Shown here one piece after another: positions 53,911 through 62,713 of a DNA stretch of 64,000 bases. Both the position numbers and the translations under genes were made by a program. Source of the stretch: Chryseobacterium taichungense (lineage in GTDB: Bacteria > Bacteroidota > Bacteroidia > Flavobacteriales > Weeksellaceae); contig NZ_FOBV01000001.1 of assembly GCF_900109935.1 (NCBI RefSeq), positions 124,001 through 188,000 on the forward strand. Reading direction: 5' to 3'. Numbering within the stretch: the stretch's first letter is position 1; each line of letters begins with the position of its first letter. The notes below the pieces were generated by a model. It was not told the DNA's origin. It saw only the letters and a list, made by a program, of their open reading frames with translations, and did no database searches.

Positions 53911-56679
53911 ATGAAGAAATTAGCAATCCTGCTTATCCTGACATTCAACATTGTGATTCTTAATGCACAAAAACTAAACATCGACGGAAAAATTCTCAAC
54001 TTCGAAAAAAAGCCTATTGAAAACGCAACGGTTTATCTTCTTAAAGAAAAAGACTCCTCTATCATCAACTATACCGCGACCAACCGTGAAGGTAAGTTTT
54101 CCCTGAAAGCCGACGAACTGAGCGAGCCCAGCATTCTGAAAATAGATGCCGACAAAATGCTCTCTTTTTCCAGGCGTTTAGAAACAATTGAAAAATCATT
54201 TTCCCTGGGTGATATTGAAATGGAAAAAAATTCGGTCACCAATATTGAGGAAGTCAAACTTACAGCTTCCCCTGTAAAGATTAAAAAGGATACGATTGAA
54301 TTTAATGCATCTTCTATAAAAGTTCGCCCTGACAGTAAAATTGAGGAGCTTCTAAAGCAGATTCCCGGTGTTCAGATCGATAACGACGGAAAAATTACGA
54401 TCAATGGCAAAGAGGTTGATCAAATTACCATCAACGGAAAGCCTTTCTTCGACAAAAACGGAAGAATAGCCCTCCAGAATCTTCCTGCAGATATTATCAA
54501 AAACATTCAGTTCACCACCACCAAAACCAAAGAAGAGGAACTGAGCGGGAAAGCTTCAAAATCCAATAATGCTACCATCAATTTTAATATTGACGAAAAG
54601 AAAAATAAAGGGCTTATCTCAAGACTTACAGTGGGCTATGGCTCTGATAAGAGATACGAGGGAAGCGGGCTGTTGAGTTATTTTAAAAACGATACAAAAA
54701 TCAGCCTTCTGGCCGCTTCCAATAACATAAATTCCCAGGGATTTTCCAGCGATGAGGTTTTCGACAGTATGGGACGCGGAAGGAATTCTTGGCTGATGCA
54801 AGGCGGTTCCGTATTCACTTCCGGAGGTGTTACCTATTATTCTTCGGCAGGAGCCAACACCAAAGGTATTCAGAAATCTACGACCATCGGCTTCAATTAC
54901 AGTGATAAATTCGGGAAAGATACCGACCTGGATAATCTGAGCTTAATTCACATCAACAACAATCTCGAAACAAGATCCAAAGTATCAAGAACTACTCTAC
55001 TTCCTGATTACACTCTAAAAACAGATTCTGAAAACAATGGTGACAATGAATCGAGACAGTACAATTTTGATCTTTCAGCAAGAGTGAGACTGGATTCTCT
55101 CACGAGCATTTACTTTTCACCTTCGTTCGCAAGAAATGAGACCCATAATTTCAATGCCTCAAATTCCAGGACATTCAGAGACAGTGTGCTCCTGAATACC
55201 AGTGATAACTACACCAAAACCGATTCTGAGAACAACTCTTTTAATCCCAACCTTTATTTCTCCAAGAAATTCCGGAAAAAAGGAAGAGAGATGCACGCCA
55301 ACCTGAACAGCAACATCAGTGAAAACAAGGAAAACAAGCTAAACCGTTCTGAAAACATTTTCTACTCGCCTCTTTCTTCTGACAACAGGAACCAGTATTC
55401 GGTAAAGAAAAACCTCAACAGCAATTACCGCATGAGCGTGGGCTACTCGGAACCACTGTCGGATTCTTTAAGTATAGGTCTGGGCATCAGCTATAATTCA
55501 TCCGACATGAGGAACCTGCGGGATGTAAATGATTTCAATGCGGCGACACAGGATTATTCCAGCTACAACGATGTTCTGTCGAACCGGATGAGCCAGAAGA
55601 TTGATCAGTTTACCCCTGAATTATCCTTTGAACTCAACAAGAAGAAAATCAGTGCCTGGGGTTCCTTTAATGCAGATATTTCAAACATGAATGTAAATTC
55701 GAGCTACACCGGCCAGAATTACGATTTGCAGAAAAACTTTGTCCTTCCCGGCTACAACGTTGGATTAAACTATGAGTTTGCGCAGAATAAGCGTTTAAAT
55801 CTTTATCATTTCTCAGACTTTACCATCCCGACGGCGGAGCAGCTTACTCCTTACCGTGACCTCTCCAATCCTTTGGTGACCTTCCAGGGAAATCCGGATC
55901 TGAAGAACACATGGAGCAATTCCACGTACCTTTATCTCAACAATTTCAATATGGTCAAGAATATCAACTACTACCTGAATATCGGATTTACCTACAGAAA
56001 TAATGACATTATAAACTACGCTTCTTTTGATGAGAGCGGAAGACAGCTGATCACCTACGCCAATATCAGCGGAAATAAAAACTTTAACCTCGGAGGAAGC
56101 TTCAGCAAAACCTTTAAATGGAAAGAAAATAAGCTGACGATCAACCCGAGATTCAATACGAATTATTCATTCAGCAAAGGTTTCGTGAACGGCCAGGAAT
56201 TCATCAGCCAGTCGTACAGCATCAATCCAGGCATCAATTTAACTTATGAAATCAAAGAAAAACTTACCGTAAAACCTTCGTACACGATCGGATATAATTT
56301 TTCAAAATATAAAAACTACATCATCGATGATGTAAATACCAGCAACCAGGCTCTGAAGCTGGAACTTACCAATTATATTTTCAAAAGCAGGCTGATCTTA
56401 GGAAATGACGTGGAATACAATACCAGCACTAATATTGCTCCCGGTTTTAAAAGAGATTTTTACTTCTGGAATACCAGCGTGGGCTATTCATTCTTCAATA
56501 AGCAGCTGACTGCTAAAGTGAAAGTTTATGATGTCCTGAATCAAAACCAGAGCGTACGAAGAGTGATCACCAGCACTTATTTTGAAGACCGCGACGACCT
56601 GATCCTGAAAAGATACATGATGTTTTCATTAACGATGAAGCTCAATAAATTCGCAGGAAAAAAGACAAAAACTCAATAG
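53911..56679 (+). CDS. TonB-plug outer-membrane beta-barrel protein
   Basis: 922 aa with signal peptide (ending LNAQ). N-terminal carboxypeptidase-regulatory-like domain (residues ~20-95), a plug-like domain around LLKQIPGVQIDNDGKITINGKEVDQI (~145-230), then an aromatic-rich OMP_b-brl_3 barrel to the end. Such proteins belong to the TonB-dependent receptor relatives in Bacteroidota; no SusD partner is present, so it is not a classic Sus pair. The substrate is unknown. Confidence 0.9.
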   Translation: MKKLAILLILTFNIVILNAQKLNIDGKILNFEKKPIENATVYLLKEKDSSIINYTATNREGKFSLKADELSEPSILKIDADKMLSFSRRLETIEKSFSLGDIEMEKNSVTNIEEVKLTASPVKIKKDTIEFNASSIKVRPDSKIEELLKQIPGVQIDNDGKITINGKEVDQITINGKPFFDKNGRIALQNLPADIIKNIQFTTTKTKEEELSGKASKSNNATINFNIDEKKNKGLISRLTVGYGSDKRYEGSGLLSYFKNDTKISLLAASNNINSQGFSSDEVFDSMGRGRNSWLMQGGSVFTSGGVTYYSSAGANTKGIQKSTTIGFNYSDKFGKDTDLDNLSLIHINNNLETRSKVSRTTLLPDYTLKTDSENNGDNESRQYNFDLSARVRLDSLTSIYFSPSFARNETHNFNASNSRTFRDSVLLNTSDNYTKTDSENNSFNPNLYFSKKFRKKGREMHANLNSNISENKENKLNRSENIFYSPLSSDNRNQYSVKKNLNSNYRMSVGYSEPLSDSLSIGLGISYNSSDMRNLRDVNDFNAATQDYSSYNDVLSNRMSQKIDQFTPELSFELNKKKISAWGSFNADISNMNVNSSYTGQNYDLQKNFVLPGYNVGLNYEFAQNKRLNLYHFSDFTIPTAEQLTPYRDLSNPLVTFQGNPDLKNTWSNSTYLYLNNFNMVKNINYYLNIGFTYRNNDIINYASFDESGRQLITYANISGNKNFNLGGSFSKTFKWKENKLTINPRFNTNYSFSKGFVNGQEFISQSYSINPGINLTYEIKEKLTVKPSYTIGYNFSKYKNYIIDDVNTSNQALKLELTNYIFKSRLILGNDVEYNTSTNIAPGFKRDFYFWNTSVGYSFFNKQLTAKVKVYDVLNQNQSVRRVITSTYFEDRDDLILKRYMMFSLTMKLNKFAGKKTKTQ

Positions 56680-56700
56680 ATTAAAATTATTGACACAAGG

Positions 56701-56728
56701 GCATCCTCTTCCGGGGATGCTTTTTTTT
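56701..56728 (+). terminator. Terminator of the barrel gene
   Basis: GCATCC pairs with GGATGC around 8 bases, with a run of eight T. Confidence 0.85.
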
Positions 56729-56804
56729 GTTTGTCATTAAGCACATCTGCCATCAACCCTATTTCCGACAAAGCTGTAAAACACTGAAATGTAATAAATT
56801 GTAC

Positions 56805-57014
56805 TTGATCGCCTCTTCGGAGTGGTTGATCGCTTCTTCGGACCGGTTGAACGCTTCTTCGGAGTGACTGATCGCCTCTTCGGACTGGTTGATTGCTTCT
56901 CCGGACCGATTGATCGTTTATTCGAAACGCTTGATCGTTTCATCGAAATGGTTGACAGCCTCAACCAAATGCCTGAACGTTGCTTCTAACAGGTTGGAGC
57001 GTTTATTAAAACAA
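56805..57014. repeat. 21-bp tandem array, TTGATCGC type (~10 units)
   Basis: Units start every 21 bases from 56805 to 56994. Units 1-7 begin (T/C)TGA(T/A)(C/T)G and continue with a CTTCGGA core; units 8-10 degrade progressively. A minus-strand ORF here encodes a 7-residue KRS-x-x-P-K repeat because the period is a multiple of 3. Confidence 0.9.
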
Positions 57015-57138
57015 ATGGAAGGCCTACCGGAATTTTTTGCTTTTTGTATAGGTCACGGATGTCAATTCTTTCAGAAATCTTGTCCCGGCCAACAGTAAAT
57101 AAAATCATTTATCATTAAATTAGCCCCAAATTTTATAT

Positions 57139-58998
57139 ATGAAGATTCATTTTTCAATTTTATTCATTCTATGTTGCGTTTTTGGAAACGCACAAAATAC
57201 AGATCAGGAAGATACTTTTGTGAAAGATAACTTCACCAAAAAGGAATTTTATATTCCGATGCGTGACGGGGTGAAGCTTTTTACAGCGGTTTATATTCCG
57301 AAAGATATTTCCAGTAAAAACAAATATCCTTTTCTGATGCAGAGAACCTGCTACAGCATTGCGCCGTACGGTGAAAATGAATACAGGGAAAGGCTTGGAC
57401 CCAATAAATACCTGATGCAGGACAAATATATTTTTGTATTACAAGATGTACGTGGCAGATACATGAGTGAAGGAACTTTTACGAACATGACCCCACAGGT
57501 GGACCGAAAAACAAAAAAAGATGTTGATGAAAGTACTGATACATATGATACGATCGAATATCTTCTTAAAAATATAAAAGGAAACAATGGGAAGGTTGGT
57601 CAATACGGTACCTCATACCCAGGATTCTATACTGCAGTCGGGGTTCTGGCACAGCATCCGGCATTAGTTGCCTCTTCACCGCAAGCTCCGATTTCAGATT
57701 TCTGGAATGATGATTTCCTCCACAATGGAAAAGTAATGTTAGCCTATTTTAAAACTTTTCCAGTATTTGGCGTTCAGAAAACAAAACCTGAAAATAAAGC
57801 ATGGTACAACGATACGATGATTAAATCCACTTCTGAAGATGGCCTGAAATTTTACAGAGACATGGGAACTCTGAAAGACGGTTATGAAAAATATTATAAG
57901 GACAATTTCTTTATGACCGAAATTATGAATCACCCGAATTACGATGAATTCTGGCAGAAAAGAAGTCTTTTACCTCATCTAAAAAACGTAAATCATGCGG
58001 TAATGACCGTAGGCGGATGGTTTGATGCAGAAGACCTATCCGGCCCGCTGAATATTTATAAAACCATTGAAAAGACAAGTCCGAAAGCCAAAAATACAAT
58101 TGTCATGGGACCTTTTTCACATGGAGCCTGGGCCTATGAACAAGGGAAACATTTCCACAATGACATCTATTTCGGGGATAGCATTGCCACGTATTATCAA
58201 AAGAATATTGAAACTAAATTTTTCAATCATTATTTAAAAGGAAATACCAAACAGGATGCGGGTTTACCGGAAGCCCTTATGTTTGATACCGGTGCAAAAC
58301 AATGGCGGGAATTTGCCACCTACCCGCCAAAAGAAGTGGAAAAAGTCAACTTCTATTTATCAGGCGGAACTTTGAAAAATTCAGCAGGACAAGGCTTTTC
58401 AGAATACTACAGTGACCCGAATAATCCGGTGCTGAGCTCTGATAAACTTAAAGATTTTAATGGCTTTACACCCAGAAATTATATGTCGGAAGACCAGAGA
58501 TTTGCCGAAGGACGACCAGATGTTCTGACGTTTACAACTGATGCCTTAACAGAAGATCTTACTCTTGCGGGAGAAATTATGGCTAAACTGAACATCGCTT
58601 CCACCTCTACCGACGCAGATTTTGCAGTGAAGCTGATTGATATTTATCCTGAAGATTTTAAACCAGCCGAAAAAAAGGACGGTGTGATTTATGGTAACTA
58701 TCACCAGATGGTAAGAAGCGAGATCATGCCGGCAAGATTCAGAAACTCCAGGGAAAAAGCGGAAACTTTGGTTCCGAATCAGAAAACGGCGGTGAATTTC
58801 AGGCTGCAGGATGTGGTTCATACTTTTAAAAAAGGGCATAAAATCCAGGTTCAAATTTCGTCAACATGGTTTCCGCTTTTTGCCATTAATCCGCAGAAGT
58901 TTATGGAAAATCCGAATTTTGCGACAAAGGAAGATTATACTAAGGCTTTTATCAAAGTATTTAGCGACAGCTCGCTTGAGGTTGAGGTTTTGAAATAG
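57139..58998 (+). CDS. CocE/NonD-family hydrolase (S15-like), secreted
   Basis: 619 aa with signal peptide (residues 1-20, ending NAQ). Alpha/beta hydrolase of the CocE/NonD (X-Pro dipeptidyl-peptidase C-terminal) family: IPMRDGVKLFTAVYIPK, nucleophile Ser in GQYGTSYPGF, DVRGRYMSEG, and the C-terminal jelly-roll binding domain (residues ~370-610). It cleaves acyl or peptide bonds of an unknown substrate. Confidence 0.93.
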   Translation: MKIHFSILFILCCVFGNAQNTDQEDTFVKDNFTKKEFYIPMRDGVKLFTAVYIPKDISSKNKYPFLMQRTCYSIAPYGENEYRERLGPNKYLMQDKYIFVLQDVRGRYMSEGTFTNMTPQVDRKTKKDVDESTDTYDTIEYLLKNIKGNNGKVGQYGTSYPGFYTAVGVLAQHPALVASSPQAPISDFWNDDFLHNGKVMLAYFKTFPVFGVQKTKPENKAWYNDTMIKSTSEDGLKFYRDMGTLKDGYEKYYKDNFFMTEIMNHPNYDEFWQKRSLLPHLKNVNHAVMTVGGWFDAEDLSGPLNIYKTIEKTSPKAKNTIVMGPFSHGAWAYEQGKHFHNDIYFGDSIATYYQKNIETKFFNHYLKGNTKQDAGLPEALMFDTGAKQWREFATYPPKEVEKVNFYLSGGTLKNSAGQGFSEYYSDPNNPVLSSDKLKDFNGFTPRNYMSEDQRFAEGRPDVLTFTTDALTEDLTLAGEIMAKLNIASTSTDADFAVKLIDIYPEDFKPAEKKDGVIYGNYHQMVRSEIMPARFRNSREKAETLVPNQKTAVNFRLQDVVHTFKKGHKIQVQISSTWFPLFAINPQKFMENPNFATKEDYTKAFIKVFSDSSLEVEVLK

Positions 58999-59002
58999 AA
59001 CT

Positions 59003-59098
59003 GTGGCTTCGAGGTCCTCAGCCACCGATAGTGAGATGGCTATATCTTAAAAATGTATACCTAAAAATGGTGGCTGAGATTCTCGAAGCCACCATTTT
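59003..59098. terminator. Long inverted repeat between CocE and alkB
   Basis: GTGGCTTCGAG-GT-CCTCAGCCACC (shown in parts) at 59003-59026 pairs with 59069-59092, with a 2-base internal bulge on each side, a ~42-base loop and a T6 run on the plus strand. It can end both converging genes. Confidence 0.75.
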
Positions 59099-59710
59099 TT
59101 ATTCCTCAATGGTCCGGAAGGTAAGATTCACTCTTGGGGTTTTTACTTTTGTTGTTGGTGGAAGTCTATGGAGCCAATGATCCTGCGTTGCCCCTTTCAT
59201 CACCAGCAAACTTCCGTTTTCCAGGAATATTTCTACTTTTTCTTTGGTGGTTTTATGTTTAAAGATAAACTTTCTTTCCGCTCCAAAAGTCAGGGAAGCA
59301 ATGGCCCCATGTTTTTTCAAATCCTTTTCTGCATCGCTGTGGTAGGCCATTCCTTCACTTCCGTCATGATATAAATTCAGAAGACACGAATTGTACGTTT
59401 CTCCTGTAACTTCTTCACATTTCCGTTTTAATTCTAATAGTTCGGGAGTCCATGATTTTGCATATTTTGTGCGTTTTGAATAGGTGTATTCAAATGCTTT
59501 TTCTCCAAACCAGGCTACTTTTCTTTTGGTTAAAATTAACTTTCCGAAAATCATTGCTTCATCATTTTCCCATGGAATCTGGTTTAATAAATAATCATAA
59601 TAGAAATCAGACTTTTCTTTAGAAAAAACTTTTCCGTAGTAGTGAACTATTCCGTCATTGGGAAGGATATTTAATGGGTAATCGGATATGTCTTCAAAGA
59701 GATTGAGCAT
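59099..59710 (-). CDS. alkB: AlkB-like 2-oxoglutarate dioxygenase
   Basis: 203 aa, Fe(II)/2OG oxygenase that reverses alkylation of DNA or RNA bases. The iron ligands are HxD in AYHSDAE and the distal His in DHWLHRLP; the C-terminal RVNLTFR supplies the two arginines typical of AlkB. Directly upstream, the leader is made of GGTTAA-type hexamer repeats. A second alkylation-repair gene (AraC-Ada) lies 300 bases away but is not in the same operon. Confidence 0.93.
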   Translation of the reverse strand: MLNLFEDISDYPLNILPNDGIVHYYGKVFSKEKSDFYYDYLLNQIPWENDEAMIFGKLILTKRKVAWFGEKAFEYTYSKRTKYAKSWTPELLELKRKCEEVTGETYNSCLLNLYHDGSEGMAYHSDAEKDLKKHGAIASLTFGAERKFIFKHKTTKEKVEIFLENGSLLVMKGATQDHWLHRLPPTTKVKTPRVNLTFRTIEE

Positions 59711-59713
59711 GGC

Positions 59714-59761
59714 GGTTAAGGTTAAGGTTAAGGTTGAGGTTGAGGTCGAGGTTAGGGTTTA
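59714..59761. repeat. Telomere-like hexamer array at the alkB start
   Basis: Eight units of 6 bases (GGTTAA x3, GGTTGA x2, GGTCGA, GGTTAG, GGTTTA) begin 3 bases upstream of the alkB start codon. On the coding strand they read as TTAACC/TCAACC repeats within the presumed 5' leader. Confidence 0.9.
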
Positions 59762-60008
59762 TTATACTTTTTTATTCTGTAGAAATCTTGGCTTATTTAT
59801 TAGATTTAAATTTTAAAAATACGTTGCTCAGATTCGTAAGAAATGACAAGAGCTTGTTGTTTTTTAAAATAAGTTTTGGCTAAAGCCAATTTTGATTTAT
59901 ATATCTTTAAAACGGGCTAAGCCGTTCCTATTGATAGAATAATTGACTTTTAAAAGTTTAAAAAAATCAATCTGTGTTTATCTGTGAAAAAATTTGTACC
60001 ATTTGTGT
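59762..60008. other. Gene-free spacer with a dispersed repeat
   Basis: AT-rich; holds the first GGCTAAAGCC element (59871-59937). No other feature seen. Confidence 0.6.
59871..59937. repeat. GGCTAAAGCC/CGGGCTAA element, copy 1
   Basis: Two short palindromes ~35 bases apart: GGCTAAAGCC and ACGGGCTAAGCCGT. Shares a TTCCTATTGAT end with the copy at 62643-62710. Confidence 0.75.
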
Positions 60009-60857
60009 TTAAACATCCTGATAAACTTTACAGCTTTCCCAGCCGATGATCAGTTGCTTTCTTTCACTTCCCCACATATAACCACCGATATTTCCGGAAG
60101 ACTGGATCACACGATGGCAGGGAATTAAAAATGCTACAGGATTACTTCCTATTGCCGTACCCACCGCTCTCGAAGCTTTCGGACTTCCTATCTTTTCTGC
60201 TAAATTTCCATAAGTCGAAAGTTTCCCCATTGGAATTGTAAGCAGGCTCTCCCAGACTTTTAGCTGAAAATCGGTACCTTTTAAATGTAATTTTATCGTA
60301 TTGAGCTGGGTCCAGTCTTTATTAAAAATAGACAAGGCATTTTCCTGAAATTCGTCTGTCCTTTCAAAAAAAGAAGCATTGGGAAATTTATTTTTTAAAT
60401 CTCCCAATGCTTTATGGATATCGTTTTCAAAAGCCATATAACAGATTCCTTTTTCGGTTGAAGCTGTAATGATTTTCCCAAAAGGACTTTCGGAAAAATG
60501 GTAATTGATATTCAGGCTTTTTCCACCGTTTTTATATTCTGCCGGAGACATTCCTTCAATTTTCACAAAAAGATCATGCAATCTGCTTGTACTTGAAAGC
60601 CCTGTCTCATATGCGGTATCAAATAAACTCGCTTTTTCTTTCTTCAATAAATTTTTAGCATGTTCAAGACTGATGAACTGTAAAAATTTCTTCGGACTTG
60701 TTCCTGCCCAATCAGAAAACATTTTCTGAAAATGAGCCGGACTTAGATGTATTCTCTCCGCCACTTCCTCCAAACTCGGCTGAAGCTTAAAATTGCTGCG
60801 TATATATTCTATCGCTTTAGCAATTCTATCGTAGTCAATCTGATCTTGTGTGGACAT
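60009..60857 (-). CDS. AraC-Ada type methylated-DNA cysteine methyltransferase
   Basis: 282 aa. N-terminal AraC helix-turn-helix (SLEEVAERIHLSPAHFQKMF, YETGLSSTSRLHDLF) fused to an Ogt/MGMT C-terminal domain with the active-site PCHRVI. The Ada zinc-methyl-phosphotriester domain (four Cys) is missing, so this is a shortened Ada. It repairs O6-methylguanine suicidally and may autoregulate. Confidence 0.93.
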   Translation of the reverse strand: MSTQDQIDYDRIAKAIEYIRSNFKLQPSLEEVAERIHLSPAHFQKMFSDWAGTSPKKFLQFISLEHAKNLLKKEKASLFDTAYETGLSSTSRLHDLFVKIEGMSPAEYKNGGKSLNINYHFSESPFGKIITASTEKGICYMAFENDIHKALGDLKNKFPNASFFERTDEFQENALSIFNKDWTQLNTIKLHLKGTDFQLKVWESLLTIPMGKLSTYGNLAEKIGSPKASRAVGTAIGSNPVAFLIPCHRVIQSSGNIGGYMWGSERKQLIIGWESCKVYQDV

Positions 60858-60923
60858 ATCATTATTTTTACCTCACAAATTTCCAAAGAATAGACGGCAG
60901 AAAAAATCCGATTCTTGCGGAAT

Positions 60924-61781
60924 TTAATTGTTGTTATAAAGATGATAGTAAGCAAGCATTTTGTAATATAACTTTGCGGCCAGGAAAGCACTTGGTTTAG
61001 CCATTGGAGAATCCATTAATTCCACAATATCAAATGCCACTACATTACATTTTTCAAATACTTTTCTTAATAATTCCAGCGTTGGATACCACTGTAAGCC
61101 GCCCGGTTCAGGAGTTCCTGTTGACGGAGCGATGGAAGGATCAAAAGCATCAAGATCTATCGTGATATATACATTTCCGGAAACTTTTTCCAATACATCA
61201 TTTACCCAGTTTTCATTGTTGGCAATTTCGTGAGCGAAAAATACTCTTCCTTCCGGTAAATACTGAGCTTCCTCAATATCCATCGAACGGATTCCCACCT
61301 GTACCAGATTGTGTTTTTGATTGGCCTCAAAAACTGCACAGGCATGATTGGAAGTAGATCCATGGAACTCAGGACGAAGGTCTGTGTGAGCATCCAACTG
61401 AAGAACTGTTAAATTTTCGAATTTCTCACCCACCGCACGAATTGAACCAATGGAAACAGAATGTTCTCCACCGAAGAGGGTGAATAACTTACCGTTATTA
61501 TTCAAAAGTTCTTTTGTTTTTTGGTAAACCGCCTCCGTCATTGCTTCAGGAGTCGAATTTTCAGAAACTTCTCCTGCCAGATAAACACCTTCCAAATAAG
61601 GTTCAGTCTGAGTCTCGATGTCGTAAAGCTCCATGTTTTCGGAAGCATTTAAGAACAATTCCGGACCTTTGTCGGCACCTTTCCCCCAGGTTGAAGTCCC
61701 GTCGTAAGGAACGGTTACCAGCATGACTTTTGAGCTCTCTAATGATGCATTTTCTTCAGGAATTCCTGCGTATGTTTTCAT
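60924..61781 (-). CDS. speB: Agmatinase
   Basis: 285 aa ureohydrolase converting agmatine to putrescine and urea. Mn ligands are visible: GGEHSVS (His), DAHTDLR (Asp, His, Asp), DLDAFDPS (two Asp). The partner arginine decarboxylase is encoded 0.9 kb away, separated by a divergent HAD gene, so the two polyamine genes are linked but not contiguous. Confidence 0.93.
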   Translation of the reverse strand: MKTYAGIPEENASLESSKVMLVTVPYDGTSTWGKGADKGPELFLNASENMELYDIETQTEPYLEGVYLAGEVSENSTPEAMTEAVYQKTKELLNNNGKLFTLFGGEHSVSIGSIRAVGEKFENLTVLQLDAHTDLRPEFHGSTSNHACAVFEANQKHNLVQVGIRSMDIEEAQYLPEGRVFFAHEIANNENWVNDVLEKVSGNVYITIDLDAFDPSIAPSTGTPEPGGLQWYPTLELLRKVFEKCNVVAFDIVELMDSPMAKPSAFLAAKLYYKMLAYYHLYNNN

Positions 61782-61808
61782 GTTTTATTTGAAATTAAAT
61801 GATTTCGG

Positions 61809-61816
61809 CAAAGATA
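61809..61816 (-). promoter_or_regulatory. -7 box (TATCTTTG) of speB
   Basis: Exact TAnnTTTG match, 28 bases before the ATG. Confidence 0.55.
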
Positions 61817-61820
61817 CAAA

Positions 61821-61915
61821 GAAGATGGAAGATGGGTGCCGGAAGTTTTATAAAAAGTGCTAAAATTATGCAGTGTATTTTAAACTTCCATCCTCCAACT
61901 TCCCCGCTTCCAGCC
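61821..61915. repeat. Inverted pair of purine GGAAG-type 7-mer repeats
   Basis: 61821-61850 (GAAGATGGAAGATGGG) and, in inverted orientation, 61881-61915 (GGAAG repeats on the minus strand). They can form an imperfect hairpin between the divergent speB and HAD promoters. Confidence 0.65.
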
Positions 61916-61923
61916 AAAATCAT

Positions 61924-61931
61924 TACCTTTG
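61924..61931 (+). promoter_or_regulatory. -7 box (TACCTTTG) of the HAD gene
   Basis: Exact TAnnTTTG match 16 bases before the ATG. Confidence 0.55.
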
Positions 61932-61946
61932 TGAAAACAAAATTTT

Positions 61947-62606
61947 ATGTCATTAAAAGCTGTGCTATTCGATATGGATGGCGTGATTGTGGATACGGAA
62001 CCATTGCACAGAAAAGCCTACTTTAAAACATTTAATAAACTGGGAATCGATGTTTCCGAAGATCTTTATACCTCATTTACAGGAGCATCTACCAGAAAAG
62101 TATGTGATACCTTAATTGAAAATTTTAACTTAAAGCAGACTTTTGAAGAAATAGCAAAAATAAAAAGGGATTATTTTAAGGACTATTTTTATAATGACGA
62201 AGAATTTGATTTAATTCCGGGAGTAAAAGAACTGATTGAGCATTACTATGAAAACGGGATTACTTTAATCCTGGCATCCTCGGCGACAATGACGACAATC
62301 AATATGGTTTTTGAAAAATTTGAGCTGGAAAAATATTTCTCAGGAAAAATAAGCGGAGCTGATTTAAAAGAATCAAAACCTCATCCTGAAGTTTTTTTAC
62401 TGGCAGCAGAAATGGCAAAAGAACCTGTTGAAAACTGTATGGTGATTGAAGATTCCACCAATGGAATTCTGGCAGCGCACCGGGCGAAAATTTTCTGTGC
62501 CGCCTATAGAAGTCCGAATTCTAAAAATCAGGATTATACTTTGGCAGACACCGTAGTTTCCGACTATGAAGAATTAGAATTGGATAAAATTTCAAAATAT
62601 TTTTAA
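61947..62606 (+). CDS. HAD-family phosphatase/phosphomutase
   Basis: 219 aa, beta-phosphoglucomutase-like subfamily. Motif I FDMDGVIVDTEP (residues ~7-18), motif II LASSAT, motif III KESKPHPEV, motif IV IEDSTNG. A C1 helical cap occupies residues ~20-85. Substrate unknown: a sugar phosphate or nucleotide. Placed between the two polyamine genes, divergent to speB. Confidence 0.9.
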   Translation: MSLKAVLFDMDGVIVDTEPLHRKAYFKTFNKLGIDVSEDLYTSFTGASTRKVCDTLIENFNLKQTFEEIAKIKRDYFKDYFYNDEEFDLIPGVKELIEHYYENGITLILASSATMTTINMVFEKFELEKYFSGKISGADLKESKPHPEVFLLAAEMAKEPVENCMVIEDSTNGILAAHRAKIFCAAYRSPNSKNQDYTLADTVVSDYEELELDKISKYF

Positions 62607-62610
62607 AAAT

Positions 62611-62638
62611 AAAAGCTCTCAGTTTTGAGAGCTTTTTT
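62611..62638 (+). terminator. Terminator of the HAD gene
   Basis: AAAGCTCTCA pairs with TGAGAGCTTT around GTTT, with a T6 run. Confidence 0.88.
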
Positions 62639-62642
62639 GCTG

Positions 62643-62710
62643 TAAGTTTGGCTAAAGCCAATTTAATGTTATGCTTTTGTTAAACGGGCTAAAGCCCGTT
62701 CCTATTGATC
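62643..62710. repeat. GGCTAAAGCC/CGGGCTAAAGCCCG element, copy 2
   Basis: Two palindromes: GGCTAAAGCC and ACGGGCTAAAGCCCGT, then TTCCTATTGAT. Copy 1 is at 59871-59937. Its first palindrome is identical; its second is 2 bases shorter. Confidence 0.75.
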
Positions 62711-62713
62711 GTA

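Noticed and set aside
56737..56964. Minus-strand ORF encoding a 7-residue KRS-x-x-PK repeat (histone H1-like)
   Set aside because: The repeat follows directly from the 21-bp period of the DNA array, which divides by 3. The other arrays have 22- and 23-bp periods and cannot code for repeats, and the ORF has no family resemblance or promoter.
59714..59761. Eukaryotic telomere contamination
   Set aside because: Only eight imperfect units embedded between ordinary bacterial genes; no longer array or contig break.
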